Part shown: positions 8,663 to 17,321 of the stretch, piece by piece
Position numbering within the stretch: the stretch's first letter is position 1
Layout: each line of letters starts with the position of its first letter
Assembly (NCBI RefSeq): GCF_030316845.1
Contig: NZ_JASZYS010000015.1
Location: 124,001 to 188,000 of the forward strand
Source of the DNA: Variovorax davisae
GTDB lineage: Bacteria; Pseudomonadota; Gammaproteobacteria; Burkholderiales; Burkholderiaceae_C
Direction of reading: 5' to 3'
Length of the DNA: 64,000 nucleotides
Notes under the pieces: model-generated
Told to the model about the DNA's origin: nothing
What the model saw: only the letters and a program-made list of their open reading frames with translations
Database searches by the model: none
Translations under genes and position numbers: made by a program

Positions 8663-8685
8663 GTCGAGCCTGCCAGCGGCCGACC

Positions 8686-8691
8686 TAAAAT
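8686..8691 (+). promoter_or_regulatory. -10-like box close to pyrF start
   Basis: TAAAAT lies 7 bases before the pyrF ATG at 8699, in a 36-base gap after the UDG-like gene. With no Shine-Dalgarno upstream of the ATG, this is compatible with a leaderless or nearly leaderless pyrF transcript. Inferred from spacing only. Confidence 0.35.
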
Positions 8692-8698
8692 TCAGTCC

Positions 8699-9523
8699 AT
8701 GACCTTCCTGGACAAGCTGCGCGCCGCCGAGCGCCAAAACGGCTCGCTGCTGTGCGTCGGCCTCGATCCCGAGCCGACCAAATTCCCCGCCGCCCTGAAA
8801 GGCGACGCCAGCCGGATCTACGAATTCTGCGCCCGCATCGTCGATGCCACGGCCGACCTGGCGATCGCCTTCAAGCCGCAGATCGCCTACTTCGCTGCCC
8901 ATCGGGCCGAAGACCAGCTCGAGCAGCTCATGGCGCACATGCGCCGCAACGCGCCGCACGTGCCCACCATCCTCGACGCCAAGCGCGGCGACATCGGCTC
9001 GACCGCCGAGCAGTACGCCCGCGAGGCCTTCGAGCGCTACGGCGCCGACGCCGTCACCTTGTCGCCGTTCATGGGCTTCGATTCGGTCGAACCCTATCTG
9101 CGCCACCAGGGCAAGGGCGCCTTCCTGCTGTGCCGGACCAGCAACCCGGGCGGCGCCGACCTGCAGGGCCAGCGGCTGGCCGACGTCGACGGCCAGCCCT
9201 TCCTCTACGAGCACGTGGCCAGGCTGGCCCAGGGCCCGTGGAACCTCAACGGCCAGCTGGGCCTGGTGGTCGGCGCCACCTACCCGGCCGAGATCGAGCG
9301 CGTGCGCGCGCTGGCGCCCACGGTGCCGCTGCTGATCCCCGGCGTCGGTGCGCAGGGCGGCGACGCGGTCGCCACGGTCCGCGCCGGCTGGCGCGCAGAC
9401 GCGCCGATCGTGGTCAACTCCTCGCGCGCCATCTGCTACGCCTCGGCCGGCGAGGACTTCGCCGAGGCGGCCCGGCGCGAGGCCCTGCGCACCCGCGACG
9501 CGCTCCAGGCCGCCAAACCCTGA
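8699..9523 (+). CDS. pyrF: Orotidine 5'-phosphate decarboxylase (type 2)
   Basis: A 274-residue TIM-barrel enzyme converting OMP to UMP, the last step of de novo pyrimidine synthesis. The N-terminal LCVGLDPEPTKFP, the catalytic DAKRGDIGST (about residues 98-107) and the late PLLIPGVGAQGGD phosphate-binding segment identify the longer subfamily-2 enzyme found in many betaproteobacteria, mycobacteria and Myxococcus. Length is normal for that subfamily. It follows the UDG-like gene by 36 bases and probably has its own promoter. Nothing odd is visible. Confidence 0.95.
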   Translation: MTFLDKLRAAERQNGSLLCVGLDPEPTKFPAALKGDASRIYEFCARIVDATADLAIAFKPQIAYFAAHRAEDQLEQLMAHMRRNAPHVPTILDAKRGDIGSTAEQYAREAFERYGADAVTLSPFMGFDSVEPYLRHQGKGAFLLCRTSNPGGADLQGQRLADVDGQPFLYEHVARLAQGPWNLNGQLGLVVGATYPAEIERVRALAPTVPLLIPGVGAQGGDAVATVRAGWRADAPIVVNSSRAICYASAGEDFAEAARREALRTRDALQAAKP

Positions 9524-9563
9524 ACGACATTCCGCGTCAGTCCGCAAGCGGTCGGTGGTATCG

Positions 9564-9584
9564 ATGTGACGAAAAAAGTCACAT
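9564..9584. promoter_or_regulatory. Perfect 7-base-arm dyad upstream of DUF1800 gene
   Basis: Arms ATGTGAC and GTCACAT are separated by a 7-base A-rich spacer. The site lies in the 178-base gap between pyrF and the DUF1800 gene, 118 bases before that ATG. A TACTAA element sits about 20 bases downstream. The symmetry suggests an operator for a dimeric regulator. The half-sites resemble CRP/FNR cores, but the spacing (TGTGA-N9-TCACA) does not fit CRP. Confidence 0.4.
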
Positions 9585-9701
9585 TTCCTCACAACTGTCG
9601 TACTAAACACTTCTACTAGAGGTCCGGAGCCGCCCGAATGCGGCGGGCATGCCACTTGCCTCAAGAGCGTCGGCGCGTCCGCGTCGAGGAGTGAGGCATC
9701 C

Positions 9702-11507
9702 ATGGTGGAAGACATCGCAACCGGCCGCGACACGGCGGCCGACGAGAGTACGCGCGTGCCCGAGGCGGCCGCACCATCTCCGGCGGGCTCGTCGTCCCGT
9801 CCCCTGCCGCTCGTGGCCGCCCTGGCCGCGTCGGCGGCGGCCCTCGCGGCCTGTGGGGGCGGTGGCGGCGGCAGTGGCGGCGCGGGCTTCGCCGGCCTCG
9901 GCGGGTCGTCCACGACCACCGTGCAGGCCGGCTCGCTGACCGCCCTGGCCACCACGCCGACCGCGCAGACCTACGTCTACACCCAGGCCAAGACCGACGA
10001 GGAGGCCGCGCGCTTCCTGCTGCAGTCGCAGTTCTCGGCCTCGGAAGCAGACATCGCCGCCGTGCGCAGCAAGGGCTACCTGCCCTGGCTCGGCGAGCAG
10101 GTCGACCGCCCGGCCGAGCAGGGCGGGCGCGACTGGATCCTGAGCAAGGCCGCCACCACGGTCAACACCGACGACATGATCTGGAACCAGCTCATGACGG
10201 CGCCGGACGGCTTCCGCAAGCGCATGGCGCTGGTCTTCAGCGAGATCTTCGTGGTCTCGCGCAACGACATCGGCTCCAGCTGGCCCGATCTCATGATGGC
10301 CCAGTACTGGGACATGCTGGTGGCCGGCGTCACGACCAACTTCCGCAAGCTGCTGGAGGACGTGACGCTCAACCCGGCGATGGGCTACTACCTCAACACC
10401 AGGGGCAACCAGAAGGAGAACGCCCAGGGCCGCCAGCCGGACGAGAACTATGCGCGCGAGGTCATGCAGCTGATGACCATCGGGCTCTACCAGCTCAACG
10501 CCGACGGCAGCGTCAAGACCGGCGGCGACGGCACGCCGCTCGACAGCTACAGCCTGGACGACGTCACCAACCTGGCGCGCGTCTTCACCGGCTACGACCT
10601 CGACATCCGGGCCAGCGACGTCGACACCAGCGCCTGGACCGCGCGGCCGATGGCGCTCACGGCCTCCAGGCACTCGGTACTGGAGGCCCGCTTCCTGGGC
10701 GCCTCGGTGCCGGCCGGCACCGAGGGCAAGGCGGCGCTGAAGATCGCGCTCGACACCCTCGTCAACCACCCCAACGTCGGCCCCTTCATCGGCAAGCAGC
10801 TGATCCAGCGGCTGGTCACCAGCAACCCGAGCCCGGGCTACGTGAAGCGGGTGTCCGACGTCTTCGCCGACAACGGCGCCGGCGTGCGCGGCGACATGAA
10901 GAGCGTCTTCGCCGCGGTGCTGCTCGACAACGAGGCGCGCAGCCCGGCCGGCCTGTCGGACCCCGGCTTCGGCCGGCTGCGCGAGCCGATGCTGCGCTTC
11001 ACGCAATGGGGTCGCACCTTCGGTGCCGGCTCGACCAGCGGCAACTGGAAGATCGGCGACCTCTCGCGGCCCAACGACCAGCTCGGCCAGAGCCCGCTGC
11101 ACTCGCCGTCCGTGTTCAATTTCTTCCGGCCCGGCTACGTGCCGCCCTCGACCTCGATCGCCGCCGCCAAGATGGTCGCGCCCGAGTTCCAGCTGGTCAA
11201 CGAGACCAGCGTCGGCGGCTACCTCAACTTCATGCAGAACAGCGTGCTCCCCAAGAGCACCGGGCGCGACGTCAACGCCGCCTACGCGAGCGAGCTGGCG
11301 CTGGTGCTCGACCCGGCGGCGCTGGTGCAGCGGCTCAACCTGCTGCTGACCGCCAACCAGCTGTCGGCCGCCACCCAGGCGCTGATCGTCGGGGCGCTGG
11401 CCAATCCCGCGGTGACCGACAAGAGCACCGACGCGGTCAAGCTCAACCGCGTCTACGCCGCGGTGCTGCTGGTGATGGCCTCGCCCTCCTACCTGATCCA
11501 GAAATAA
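9702..11507 (+). CDS. DUF1800 domain-containing exported protein
   Basis: A 601-residue protein matching the DUF1800 family of unknown function. It has an unusual ~30-residue polar N-terminal extension, then a hydrophobic stretch ending LAACGGGGGG near residue 50, which looks like a lipobox or an uncleaved anchor. The body runs from about residue 95, with EAARFLLQSQFSAS, ENYAREVMQLMTIGLYQLN, DVTNLARVFTGYDLD and the C-terminal SPSVFNFFRPGYVPP, all typical of DUF1800. GAGGAGTGAGG precedes the ATG. It is followed 11 bases later by the DUF1501 gene, the standard partner. Confidence 0.85.
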   Translation: MVEDIATGRDTAADESTRVPEAAAPSPAGSSSRPLPLVAALAASAAALAACGGGGGGSGGAGFAGLGGSSTTTVQAGSLTALATTPTAQTYVYTQAKTDEEAARFLLQSQFSASEADIAAVRSKGYLPWLGEQVDRPAEQGGRDWILSKAATTVNTDDMIWNQLMTAPDGFRKRMALVFSEIFVVSRNDIGSSWPDLMMAQYWDMLVAGVTTNFRKLLEDVTLNPAMGYYLNTRGNQKENAQGRQPDENYAREVMQLMTIGLYQLNADGSVKTGGDGTPLDSYSLDDVTNLARVFTGYDLDIRASDVDTSAWTARPMALTASRHSVLEARFLGASVPAGTEGKAALKIALDTLVNHPNVGPFIGKQLIQRLVTSNPSPGYVKRVSDVFADNGAGVRGDMKSVFAAVLLDNEARSPAGLSDPGFGRLREPMLRFTQWGRTFGAGSTSGNWKIGDLSRPNDQLGQSPLHSPSVFNFFRPGYVPPSTSIAAAKMVAPEFQLVNETSVGGYLNFMQNSVLPKSTGRDVNAAYASELALVLDPAALVQRLNLLLTANQLSAATQALIVGALANPAVTDKSTDAVKLNRVYAAVLLVMASPSYLIQK

Positions 11508-11518
11508 GGGACCGCGCG

Positions 11519-12994
11519 ATGTACCTGATCGATCCTGCCGCGCACACGCGACGTGCCTTCCTGCGCCGCTCCGGCCAGCTGGCGATGGCCGGCACCGCGC
11601 TGCCCTTCGTCCTCAACCTGGCCGCGATGGGCGAGGCGGCGGCGCAGGCCGCTCCCACCGACGACTACAAGGCGCTGGTCTGCGTCTTCCTGTTCGGCGG
11701 CAACGACTACGCGAACACCGTCATCACCTACGACGACCCGAGCTACAACGCCTACAGCACGATCCGGGTGCCGCAGGGCGCGGGCGGGGTGGCGATCGCC
11801 AAGGACGCGCTCGCCGCCACGCTGCTGGCGCCGACCGTGGCGCTGCCCGACGGCCGCCAGTACGCGCTGCACCCGTCGATGACGCAGCTCGCCGGCCTGT
11901 TCAACACCGAGGGCAAGGTGGCGGTGCAGCTCAACGTCGGCCCGCTGGTGGTGCCGCTGACCCGGGCCCAGTACAACAACAGCAACAAGAAGCTCTACCC
12001 GCAGCCGCCCAAGCTGTTCTCGCACAACGACCAGCAGTCGACCTGGCAGTCGTCCTCGCCCGAGGGCTCGACCGTGGGCTGGGGCGGCAACATCGGCGAC
12101 CTGGTGCTGGACCAGCGGCAGAACACCAATGCGCTGTTCACCTGCATCTCGGTCGCCGGCAACGCCGTGTTCCTGTCGGGCGACCAGGCACTGCAATACC
12201 AGGTCAGCACCAGCGGCGCGGTCGGCATCCGCAGCATCAAGGACAGCACCACCTACGGCTCGAGCAGCGTCAAGGCCGCGATGGCGCAGCTGGCGCAGGA
12301 AACCCGCAGCCATCCGCTGGAGAACGAATACAACAAGGTGACCCAGCGCGCGGTCCAGGCCGAGACCACGGTCACCGGCGCGATCCAGTCCGCCACCTTC
12401 GCGACCGACACCTTCGGCTCGCTCAACACCCCGCTGGCGAACCAGCTCAAGATGGTCGCACGCCTGATCCGCGGCCGCAGCACCCTGGGCGCCAAGCGGC
12501 AGGTGTTCTTCGTCTCGATGGGCGGCTTCGACCTGCACGACAACCTGATCGCCAACCAGCCGGGCCTGATGCAGCAGTTGAGCGATGCGATGGCCGCCTT
12601 CCATCGGCAGATGGTGGCCCAGGGCCTGGCCGACAAGGTCACGGCCTTCACCGCCTCGGACTTCGGCCGCACGCTGGCCAGCAACGGCGACGGCTCCGAC
12701 CATGGCTGGGGCGGCCATCACTTCGTGGTCGGCGGCGCGGTCAACGGCAAGGCGTTCTATGGCACGCCGCAGGTGGTGAGCATCAACAACGACGCCAAGC
12801 TGGCGGGCTACGAAGGCCACGTGGGGCAGGGCCGCCTGATCCCGACCACCTCGGTCGACCAGTACGCCGCCACGCTCGCCAGGTGGTTCGGCGTGCCCGA
12901 CGCCCAGCTGCCGGGCATCCTGCCGAACCTGAAGAACTTCGGCGGCAACTTCAACGGCATCGAGTACCCGAAGAACGTCGGCTTCATGGCCTGA
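11519..12994 (+). CDS. DUF1501 domain-containing protein with Tat-type signal
   Basis: A 491-residue DUF1501 protein, related to the alkaline phosphatase/sulfatase fold but of unknown activity. The N-terminus TRRAFLRRSGQLAMAG carries a twin-arginine export motif (Arg residues near 11-12 and 16-17) and a hydrophobic core ending AQAA. Recognisable blocks are VCVFLFGGNDYANT near residue 57, VSMGGFDLHDN near residue 337 and SDFGRTLASNGDGSDHGWGGHHFV near residue 380, with His/Asp clusters suited to metal binding. It is co-transcribed with the DUF1800 gene (11-base gap). I infer that the two act together in the envelope. Confidence 0.85.
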   Translation: MYLIDPAAHTRRAFLRRSGQLAMAGTALPFVLNLAAMGEAAAQAAPTDDYKALVCVFLFGGNDYANTVITYDDPSYNAYSTIRVPQGAGGVAIAKDALAATLLAPTVALPDGRQYALHPSMTQLAGLFNTEGKVAVQLNVGPLVVPLTRAQYNNSNKKLYPQPPKLFSHNDQQSTWQSSSPEGSTVGWGGNIGDLVLDQRQNTNALFTCISVAGNAVFLSGDQALQYQVSTSGAVGIRSIKDSTTYGSSSVKAAMAQLAQETRSHPLENEYNKVTQRAVQAETTVTGAIQSATFATDTFGSLNTPLANQLKMVARLIRGRSTLGAKRQVFFVSMGGFDLHDNLIANQPGLMQQLSDAMAAFHRQMVAQGLADKVTAFTASDFGRTLASNGDGSDHGWGGHHFVVGGAVNGKAFYGTPQVVSINNDAKLAGYEGHVGQGRLIPTTSVDQYAATLARWFGVPDAQLPGILPNLKNFGGNFNGIEYPKNVGFMA

Positions 12995-13040
12995 GACAGG
13001 GGTTTAATCTCCGGGTCGCCCCAGCGCCGGAGACTGCCCC

Positions 13041-13532
13041 ATGACCGATCCCGCCCACCCCGACCCCTTCCCGATCGAGGGCGGCTGCACCTGCCGTGCG
13101 GTGCGCTACCGCATGGCCAGCGCGCCGCTGTTCGTGCACTGCTGCCATTGCCGCTGGTGCCAGCGCGAGAGCGGCTCGGCATTCGCGCTCAACGCGATGA
13201 TCGAGGCCGACCGCCTGCAGTTGCTCGAAGGCGAAACCGAGCGCGTGCAGACGCCCTCGGCCAGCGGCAAGGGCCAAGCCGTCGTGCGCTGCGCCCGCTG
13301 CCGGGTCGCGCTGTGGAGCCACTACGCCGGCAGCGGCGACGCCGTCGGCTTCGTGCGCGTCGGCACGCTCGACGAGCCCGACCGGCTGCCGCCCGACATC
13401 CACATCTTCACGATGTCGAAGCAGCCCTGGGTGCTGCTGCCGCCGGGCCAGCCGGCGGTCGCCGAGTACTACCGCCGCTCCGAGCACTGGCCGGCGGCCA
13501 GCATCGATCGGTTCAAGGCCTTGAAAGCGTAG
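13041..13532 (+). CDS. GFA-family (CENP-V/glutathione-dependent formaldehyde-activating-like) protein
   Basis: A 163-residue zinc-binding protein of the GFA family. Cysteines are at GGCTCRAVRY (16 and 18), in the CCHCRWCQRESG cluster (34-40) and in CARC near residue 93, giving the two zinc sites of the family. Some relatives bind glutathione, but the enzymatic role of most members is unknown and none is claimed here. Its last 20 bases overlap the 3' end of the convergent IclR gene. Confidence 0.85.
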   Translation: MTDPAHPDPFPIEGGCTCRAVRYRMASAPLFVHCCHCRWCQRESGSAFALNAMIEADRLQLLEGETERVQTPSASGKGQAVVRCARCRVALWSHYAGSGDAVGFVRVGTLDEPDRLPPDIHIFTMSKQPWVLLPPGQPAVAEYYRRSEHWPAASIDRFKALKA

Positions 13533-14340
13533 CCCCGAGCCGCTGCGACACCTGGCCGGCGCAGGCCTTGAGCGCCACGGCGATCTCGCCGTCCCAGCGG
13601 GTGTCGAAGATCGCCGCCGGCCCGATGGCCGTGACCGCCAGCACGATCGTGCCGGTGCTGTCGAACACCGGCGCCGACATCGCGCTGATGCCCGGCAGGA
13701 TCTCGCCCTCGGAGCGGCTCAGGCCGTGGGCCCGCACCTCGTGCAGCTGGGCCTCGAAGACCGGCCAGGCGGGCAGCGGCTGGGCCGGCGGCATGCCGCG
13801 CTGCGGCGGCTGCGCGGCGCCTTTCTGCTCGCGCTGGCGCTCCTGCTCGAGCAGGCCGCGCACCGCTTCCGGGTCGAGGTAGGCGCCGAAGAGCCGGCCC
13901 GAGGCCGTGTGGGTGAGCGAGAACACCGTGCCGTGCCGCATGTTGACGTGCAGCGGCGCCGGCGATTCGGCGATCCGCACGATGGTGGCGCCGCGGTCGC
14001 CCCAGACCGCGATCGCCACCGTGTGGCCGATCTGCTGCGCCAGCTCGGCGATCAGCGGTGTCGCGATGTGGACCGGATTGGCCTGCTGCAGGCTGATCAA
14101 CCCCAGTTGCAAGGCCAGCGGTCCGAGCAGATAGTGGCCGGTGGTGCGGTCCTGCTCGATCAGCCCGAGGCGGCCGAAGCTGACCATGTACGGGTGCGCC
14201 TTGGCGGCGGACATCTCGGCCTCGCGCGCCAGGTCCTTGAGCGCCATCGGCCGGCCATGGTGCACCAGGGCGCGCAGCAGCTGGCCGCCCACCTCGATGC
14301 TCTGGATGCCGCGCTGGGCGCGATCGGAGTCAGCCGCCAT
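13513..14340 (-). CDS. IclR-family transcriptional regulator
   Basis: A 275-residue regulator. A winged helix-turn-helix lies at about residues 12-75 (RALVHHGRPMALKDLAREAEMS...). The IclR effector domain occupies roughly 85-265 and includes LSRSEGEILPGISAMSAPVFD. It carries a glutamine-rich insert around residues 165-195 (EQERQREQKGAAQPPQ). It is divergent from the homogentisate cluster (119-base gap), so it most likely controls the MBL-monooxygenase-hmgA-fahA genes in response to an aromatic acid. That regulatory link is inferred from position. Confidence 0.9.
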   Translation of the reverse strand: MAADSDRAQRGIQSIEVGGQLLRALVHHGRPMALKDLAREAEMSAAKAHPYMVSFGRLGLIEQDRTTGHYLLGPLALQLGLISLQQANPVHIATPLIAELAQQIGHTVAIAVWGDRGATIVRIAESPAPLHVNMRHGTVFSLTHTASGRLFGAYLDPEAVRGLLEQERQREQKGAAQPPQRGMPPAQPLPAWPVFEAQLHEVRAHGLSRSEGEILPGISAMSAPVFDSTGTIVLAVTAIGPAAIFDTRWDGEIAVALKACAGQVSQRLGATLSRP

Positions 14341-14407
14341 CGGATTTCGTCATTCGTTGATACAGAAGGCATTAGACATTAACTGATCCTCGATCTACAC
14401 TGCAATC

Positions 14408-14424
14408 ATTCGTTCCACGCGAAT
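14408..14424. promoter_or_regulatory. Candidate IclR operator dyad
   Basis: Perfect inverted repeat ATTCG-N7-CGAAT, 35 bases upstream of the MBL-fold gene. A further ATTCGTT half-site lies near 14352-14358, beside a TTGATA hexamer at 14357-14362 that could be a -35 element. The position between the divergent IclR gene and its presumed target operon makes it a reasonable operator candidate; no binding data are implied. Confidence 0.4.
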
Positions 14425-14459
14425 TCATTCACCTTAGACAAATTTCAGGAGACTCCGCG

Positions 14460-15419
14460 ATGACAGAGACCAAGAAGTTCGCCAGCCAGGCCGACCTGGA
14501 AGAAAAGAAGATCACCTTCAGCCAGATCTCCGAGCACGCCTGGGCCTACACGGCCGAGGGCGACCCGAACACCGGGATCGTCATCGGCGACGACTGCGTG
14601 CTGGTGGCCGACACCCAGGCCACGCCGGCGATGGCCGCCGACGTGATCCGCCGCATCCGCGAAGTCACCGACAAGCCGATCAAGTACGTGGTGCTGACCC
14701 ACTACCACGCGGTGCGCGTGCTCGGTGCCAGCGCCTACGGCGCCGACCACATCCTCGCCAGCCAGGACACCTACGACCTGATCGTCGAGCGCGGCGAGCA
14801 GGACAAGGCCAGCGAGATCGGCCGCTTCCCGCGCCTGTTCGCGGGGGTCGAGACGGTGCCGCCCGGCATGACCTGGCCCACCATGACCTTCACCGGCAAG
14901 ATGACCCTCTGGCTGGGCAAGCTCGAAGTGCAGCTGCTGCAGCTGGGCCGCGGCCACACCAAGGGCGACACCGTCGTCTGGCTGCCCGGGGAACAGGCTC
15001 TCCTGTCCGGCGACCTGGTGGAGTTCGGCGCCACGCCCTATGCCGGCGACGCGTATTTCAAGGACTGGCCCCAGACGCTGGAGAACCTCGCGGCGCTGAA
15101 GCCCAAGGCGCTGGTGCCCGGTCGCGGCGCCGCGCTCACCACGCCGGACGAAGTGGCCAAGGGCCTCAACGAAACCCGCGCGTTCATCTCGGACGTGTAC
15201 GCCAGTGTCCAGAAGGGCGTCGCGGCCGGCAAGGACCTGAACGCGGTCTACAAGGACACCTACGCGGCGGTGAAGCCCAAGTACGGCCACTGGGTGATCT
15301 TCGACCACTGCATGCCCTTCGACGTCACGCGCTGCTACGACGAGGCCACCCAGTACGCCGATCCGCGCATCTGGACCGCCGAGCGCGACATCGAGATGTG
15401 GAAGACGCTGGAAGGCTGA
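14460..15419 (+). CDS. MBL-fold metallo-hydrolase with altered metal motif (homogentisate cluster)
   Basis: A 319-residue metallo-beta-lactamase-fold protein. The first metal motif, normally HxHxDH, reads HYHAVR (His81, His83, with Val85 and Arg86 in place of Asp and His). GRGHTKGDT near residue 164 and LLSGDLVEFG near residue 186 keep the later ligands. One metal site is therefore likely altered or lost. CAGGAGACTCC precedes the ATG. It is the first gene of the cluster and is followed 4 bases later by the FAD monooxygenase. Its reaction is unknown; hydrolysis of a thioester or lactone intermediate would fit the fold. Confidence 0.8.
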   Translation: MTETKKFASQADLEEKKITFSQISEHAWAYTAEGDPNTGIVIGDDCVLVADTQATPAMAADVIRRIREVTDKPIKYVVLTHYHAVRVLGASAYGADHILASQDTYDLIVERGEQDKASEIGRFPRLFAGVETVPPGMTWPTMTFTGKMTLWLGKLEVQLLQLGRGHTKGDTVVWLPGEQALLSGDLVEFGATPYAGDAYFKDWPQTLENLAALKPKALVPGRGAALTTPDEVAKGLNETRAFISDVYASVQKGVAAGKDLNAVYKDTYAAVKPKYGHWVIFDHCMPFDVTRCYDEATQYADPRIWTAERDIEMWKTLEG

Positions 15420-15423
15420 CGCC

Positions 15424-17103
15424 ATGGAGGGCCTCGCATCGACGCCCGGGGCAGCGGTCGACTACCAGTCGCTGCGCTTCGACTACAGGCGGCACCCCGA
15501 CCAGGATGCCGCGACACCGGCCCACCACCCGGTGGTGGTGGTCGGCGCCGGCCCCGTGGGCCTGGCGCTGGCGATCGACCTCGCCCAGCGGCAGGTGCCG
15601 GTGGTGCTGCTCGACAACGACTGCACCCTGTCGAGCGGCTCGCGCGCGATCTGCTTCGCCAAGCGCACGCTGGAGATCTTCGACCGCCTGGGCTGCGCCG
15701 CGCGCATGGTCGACAAGGGCGTGTCGTGGAAGGTCGGACGGGTGTTCTTCGGCGACCAGCAGGTCTACAGCTTCGACCTGCTGCCCGAGGCCGGCCACGA
15801 GCGGCCGGCCTTCATCAACCTGCAGCAGTACTACGTCGAAGGGTATCTGGCCGAGCGGGCCGCCGAGCTGCCGCTGATCGACCTGCGCTGGAACAACAAG
15901 GTGATCGGCATCGCGCAGGACGCCGACCGGGCGCTGCTCACCATCGAGACGCCCGAGGGCGTGTACCAGCTCGCCGCCGGCCATGTGGCCGCCTGCGACG
16001 GCTCGCGCTCCAGCCTGCGGCAGCTGCTGGGCCAGGAGGCCAAGGGCCGGGTGTTCCGCGACCGCTTCCTGATCGCCGACGTCCACATGGACGCCGACCT
16101 GCCGACCGAGCGCCGCTTCTGGTTCGATCCGCCCTTCCACCCGAAGCAGAGCGTGCTGCTGCACAAGCAGGCCGACGGCATGTGGCGGGTCGACTTCCAG
16201 CTCGGCTGGGACGCCGACCCGGTAGAGGAGCGCAAGCACGAGCACATCATCCCGCGGGTGCGGGCGCTGCTCGACAGCATCGGCCACCAGGGCGTGCAGT
16301 TCGACATCGGCTGGGCCAGCGTCTACACCTTCGCCTGCCAGCGCATGGAGCGCTTCCGCCACGGCCGCGTGCTGTTCGCGGGCGATTCGGCGCACGGCGT
16401 GTCGCCGTTCGGCGCCCGCGGCGCCAACTCCGGCGTGCAGGATGCCGACAATCTGGCCTGGAAGCTGGCCGCGGTGCTGCACGGCGAAGCGCCCGACGCC
16501 CTGCTCGACAGCTACGCCAGCGAGCGCGAATACGCGGCCGACGAGAACATCCGCCACTCGACCCGCGCCACCGACTTCATCACGCCCAAGAGCGAGGTCA
16601 GCCGGCTGTTCCGCGACGCGGTGCTGGAGCTGTCGAAGCGCCACGCCTTCGCGCGGGCGCTGGTCAACAGCGGCCGGCTGTCGGTGCCGAGCACCTTGCG
16701 CGCGTCGACCCTGAACACGCCCGACGTGGATGCTTTCGCAGGCGCGATGGTGCCCGGCGCGGCCGCCGCCGACGCGCCGCTGGCCGGCGCCGACGGCCGC
16801 GCCGGCTGGCTGCTGCGCGAACTGAGTCCGGCCGCCGGCGCCACCACCCGCTTCACGGCGCTGGTCTTCGGCGACGGCGCCGCGGCCGAGCGCAGCCTCG
16901 ATGCGCTGGCCCGCGCCGACGTGGCGCTGCACGTCGTGCGGGTGGCGCCGGGCGGCGCGGGCGAACTCGCCGCCCAGCGCTACGACGCCCGGCCCGGCAC
17001 CGTCTACCTGCTGCGCCCCGACCAGCATGTCTGCGCGCGCTGGCGCGCACCCACCCCCGAGGCCGTGCGCGCCGCGCGCGACCGCGCCCTCGCCAAGGGC
17101 TAG
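15424..17103 (+). CDS. FAD-dependent aromatic hydroxylase (MhpA/PheA-like), probable route to homogentisate
   Basis: A 559-residue class A flavoprotein monooxygenase. The FAD-binding GxGxxG is at about residues 39-44 (VVGAGPVGLALAID). The DG motif appears as VAACDGSRSSLRQLLG near 197, and the GD motif as VLFAGDSAHGVSPFGARGANSG near 320. A C-terminal thioredoxin-like domain follows. Such enzymes hydroxylate phenolic rings using NAD(P)H and O2. Because hmgA and fahA follow, a 3-hydroxyphenylacetate 6-hydroxylase activity giving homogentisate is my inference; another hydroxyaryl acid is possible. It sits directly after the MBL gene and before DUF2783. Confidence 0.82.
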   Translation: MEGLASTPGAAVDYQSLRFDYRRHPDQDAATPAHHPVVVVGAGPVGLALAIDLAQRQVPVVLLDNDCTLSSGSRAICFAKRTLEIFDRLGCAARMVDKGVSWKVGRVFFGDQQVYSFDLLPEAGHERPAFINLQQYYVEGYLAERAAELPLIDLRWNNKVIGIAQDADRALLTIETPEGVYQLAAGHVAACDGSRSSLRQLLGQEAKGRVFRDRFLIADVHMDADLPTERRFWFDPPFHPKQSVLLHKQADGMWRVDFQLGWDADPVEERKHEHIIPRVRALLDSIGHQGVQFDIGWASVYTFACQRMERFRHGRVLFAGDSAHGVSPFGARGANSGVQDADNLAWKLAAVLHGEAPDALLDSYASEREYAADENIRHSTRATDFITPKSEVSRLFRDAVLELSKRHAFARALVNSGRLSVPSTLRASTLNTPDVDAFAGAMVPGAAAADAPLAGADGRAGWLLRELSPAAGATTRFTALVFGDGAAAERSLDALARADVALHVVRVAPGGAGELAAQRYDARPGTVYLLRPDQHVCARWRAPTPEAVRAARDRALAKG

Positions 17104-17109
17104 ACCGCC

Positions 17110-17301
17110 ATGGACCTGATCACCACCCCGAACCTCGACGCGCCGGACGACTTCTACGAGGCCCTGATCGAAGCCCACCAGGGCCTCACGAGCGACCAGA
17201 GCCACGCCTTCAACGCCCGCCTGGTGCTGGTGCTGGCCAACCACATCGGCGCGACCGCCGTGCTGCGCCAGGCCCTCAAGGCGGCCGCAGCTTCCCGTTG
17301 A
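17110..17301 (+). CDS. DUF2783 domain-containing small protein
   Basis: A 63-residue acidic-to-neutral helical protein matching DUF2783. The pattern DDFYEALIEAHQGL and NARLVLVLANHIG is characteristic. It starts 6 bases after the monooxygenase stop and ends 20 bases before hmgA. DUF2783 proteins are usually found beside this type of FAD monooxygenase, so it may be an accessory subunit or stabiliser; no function has been shown to my knowledge. Confidence 0.8.
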   Translation: MDLITTPNLDAPDDFYEALIEAHQGLTSDQSHAFNARLVLVLANHIGATAVLRQALKAAAASR

Positions 17302-17321
17302 ACCCTCCAGAGAGACTCCCC

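Noticed and set aside
9524..9701. Possible tRNA or small RNA between pyrF and the DUF1800 gene
   Set aside because: I found no cloverleaf, CCA end or terminator; only the dyad and promoter-like sequence are supported.
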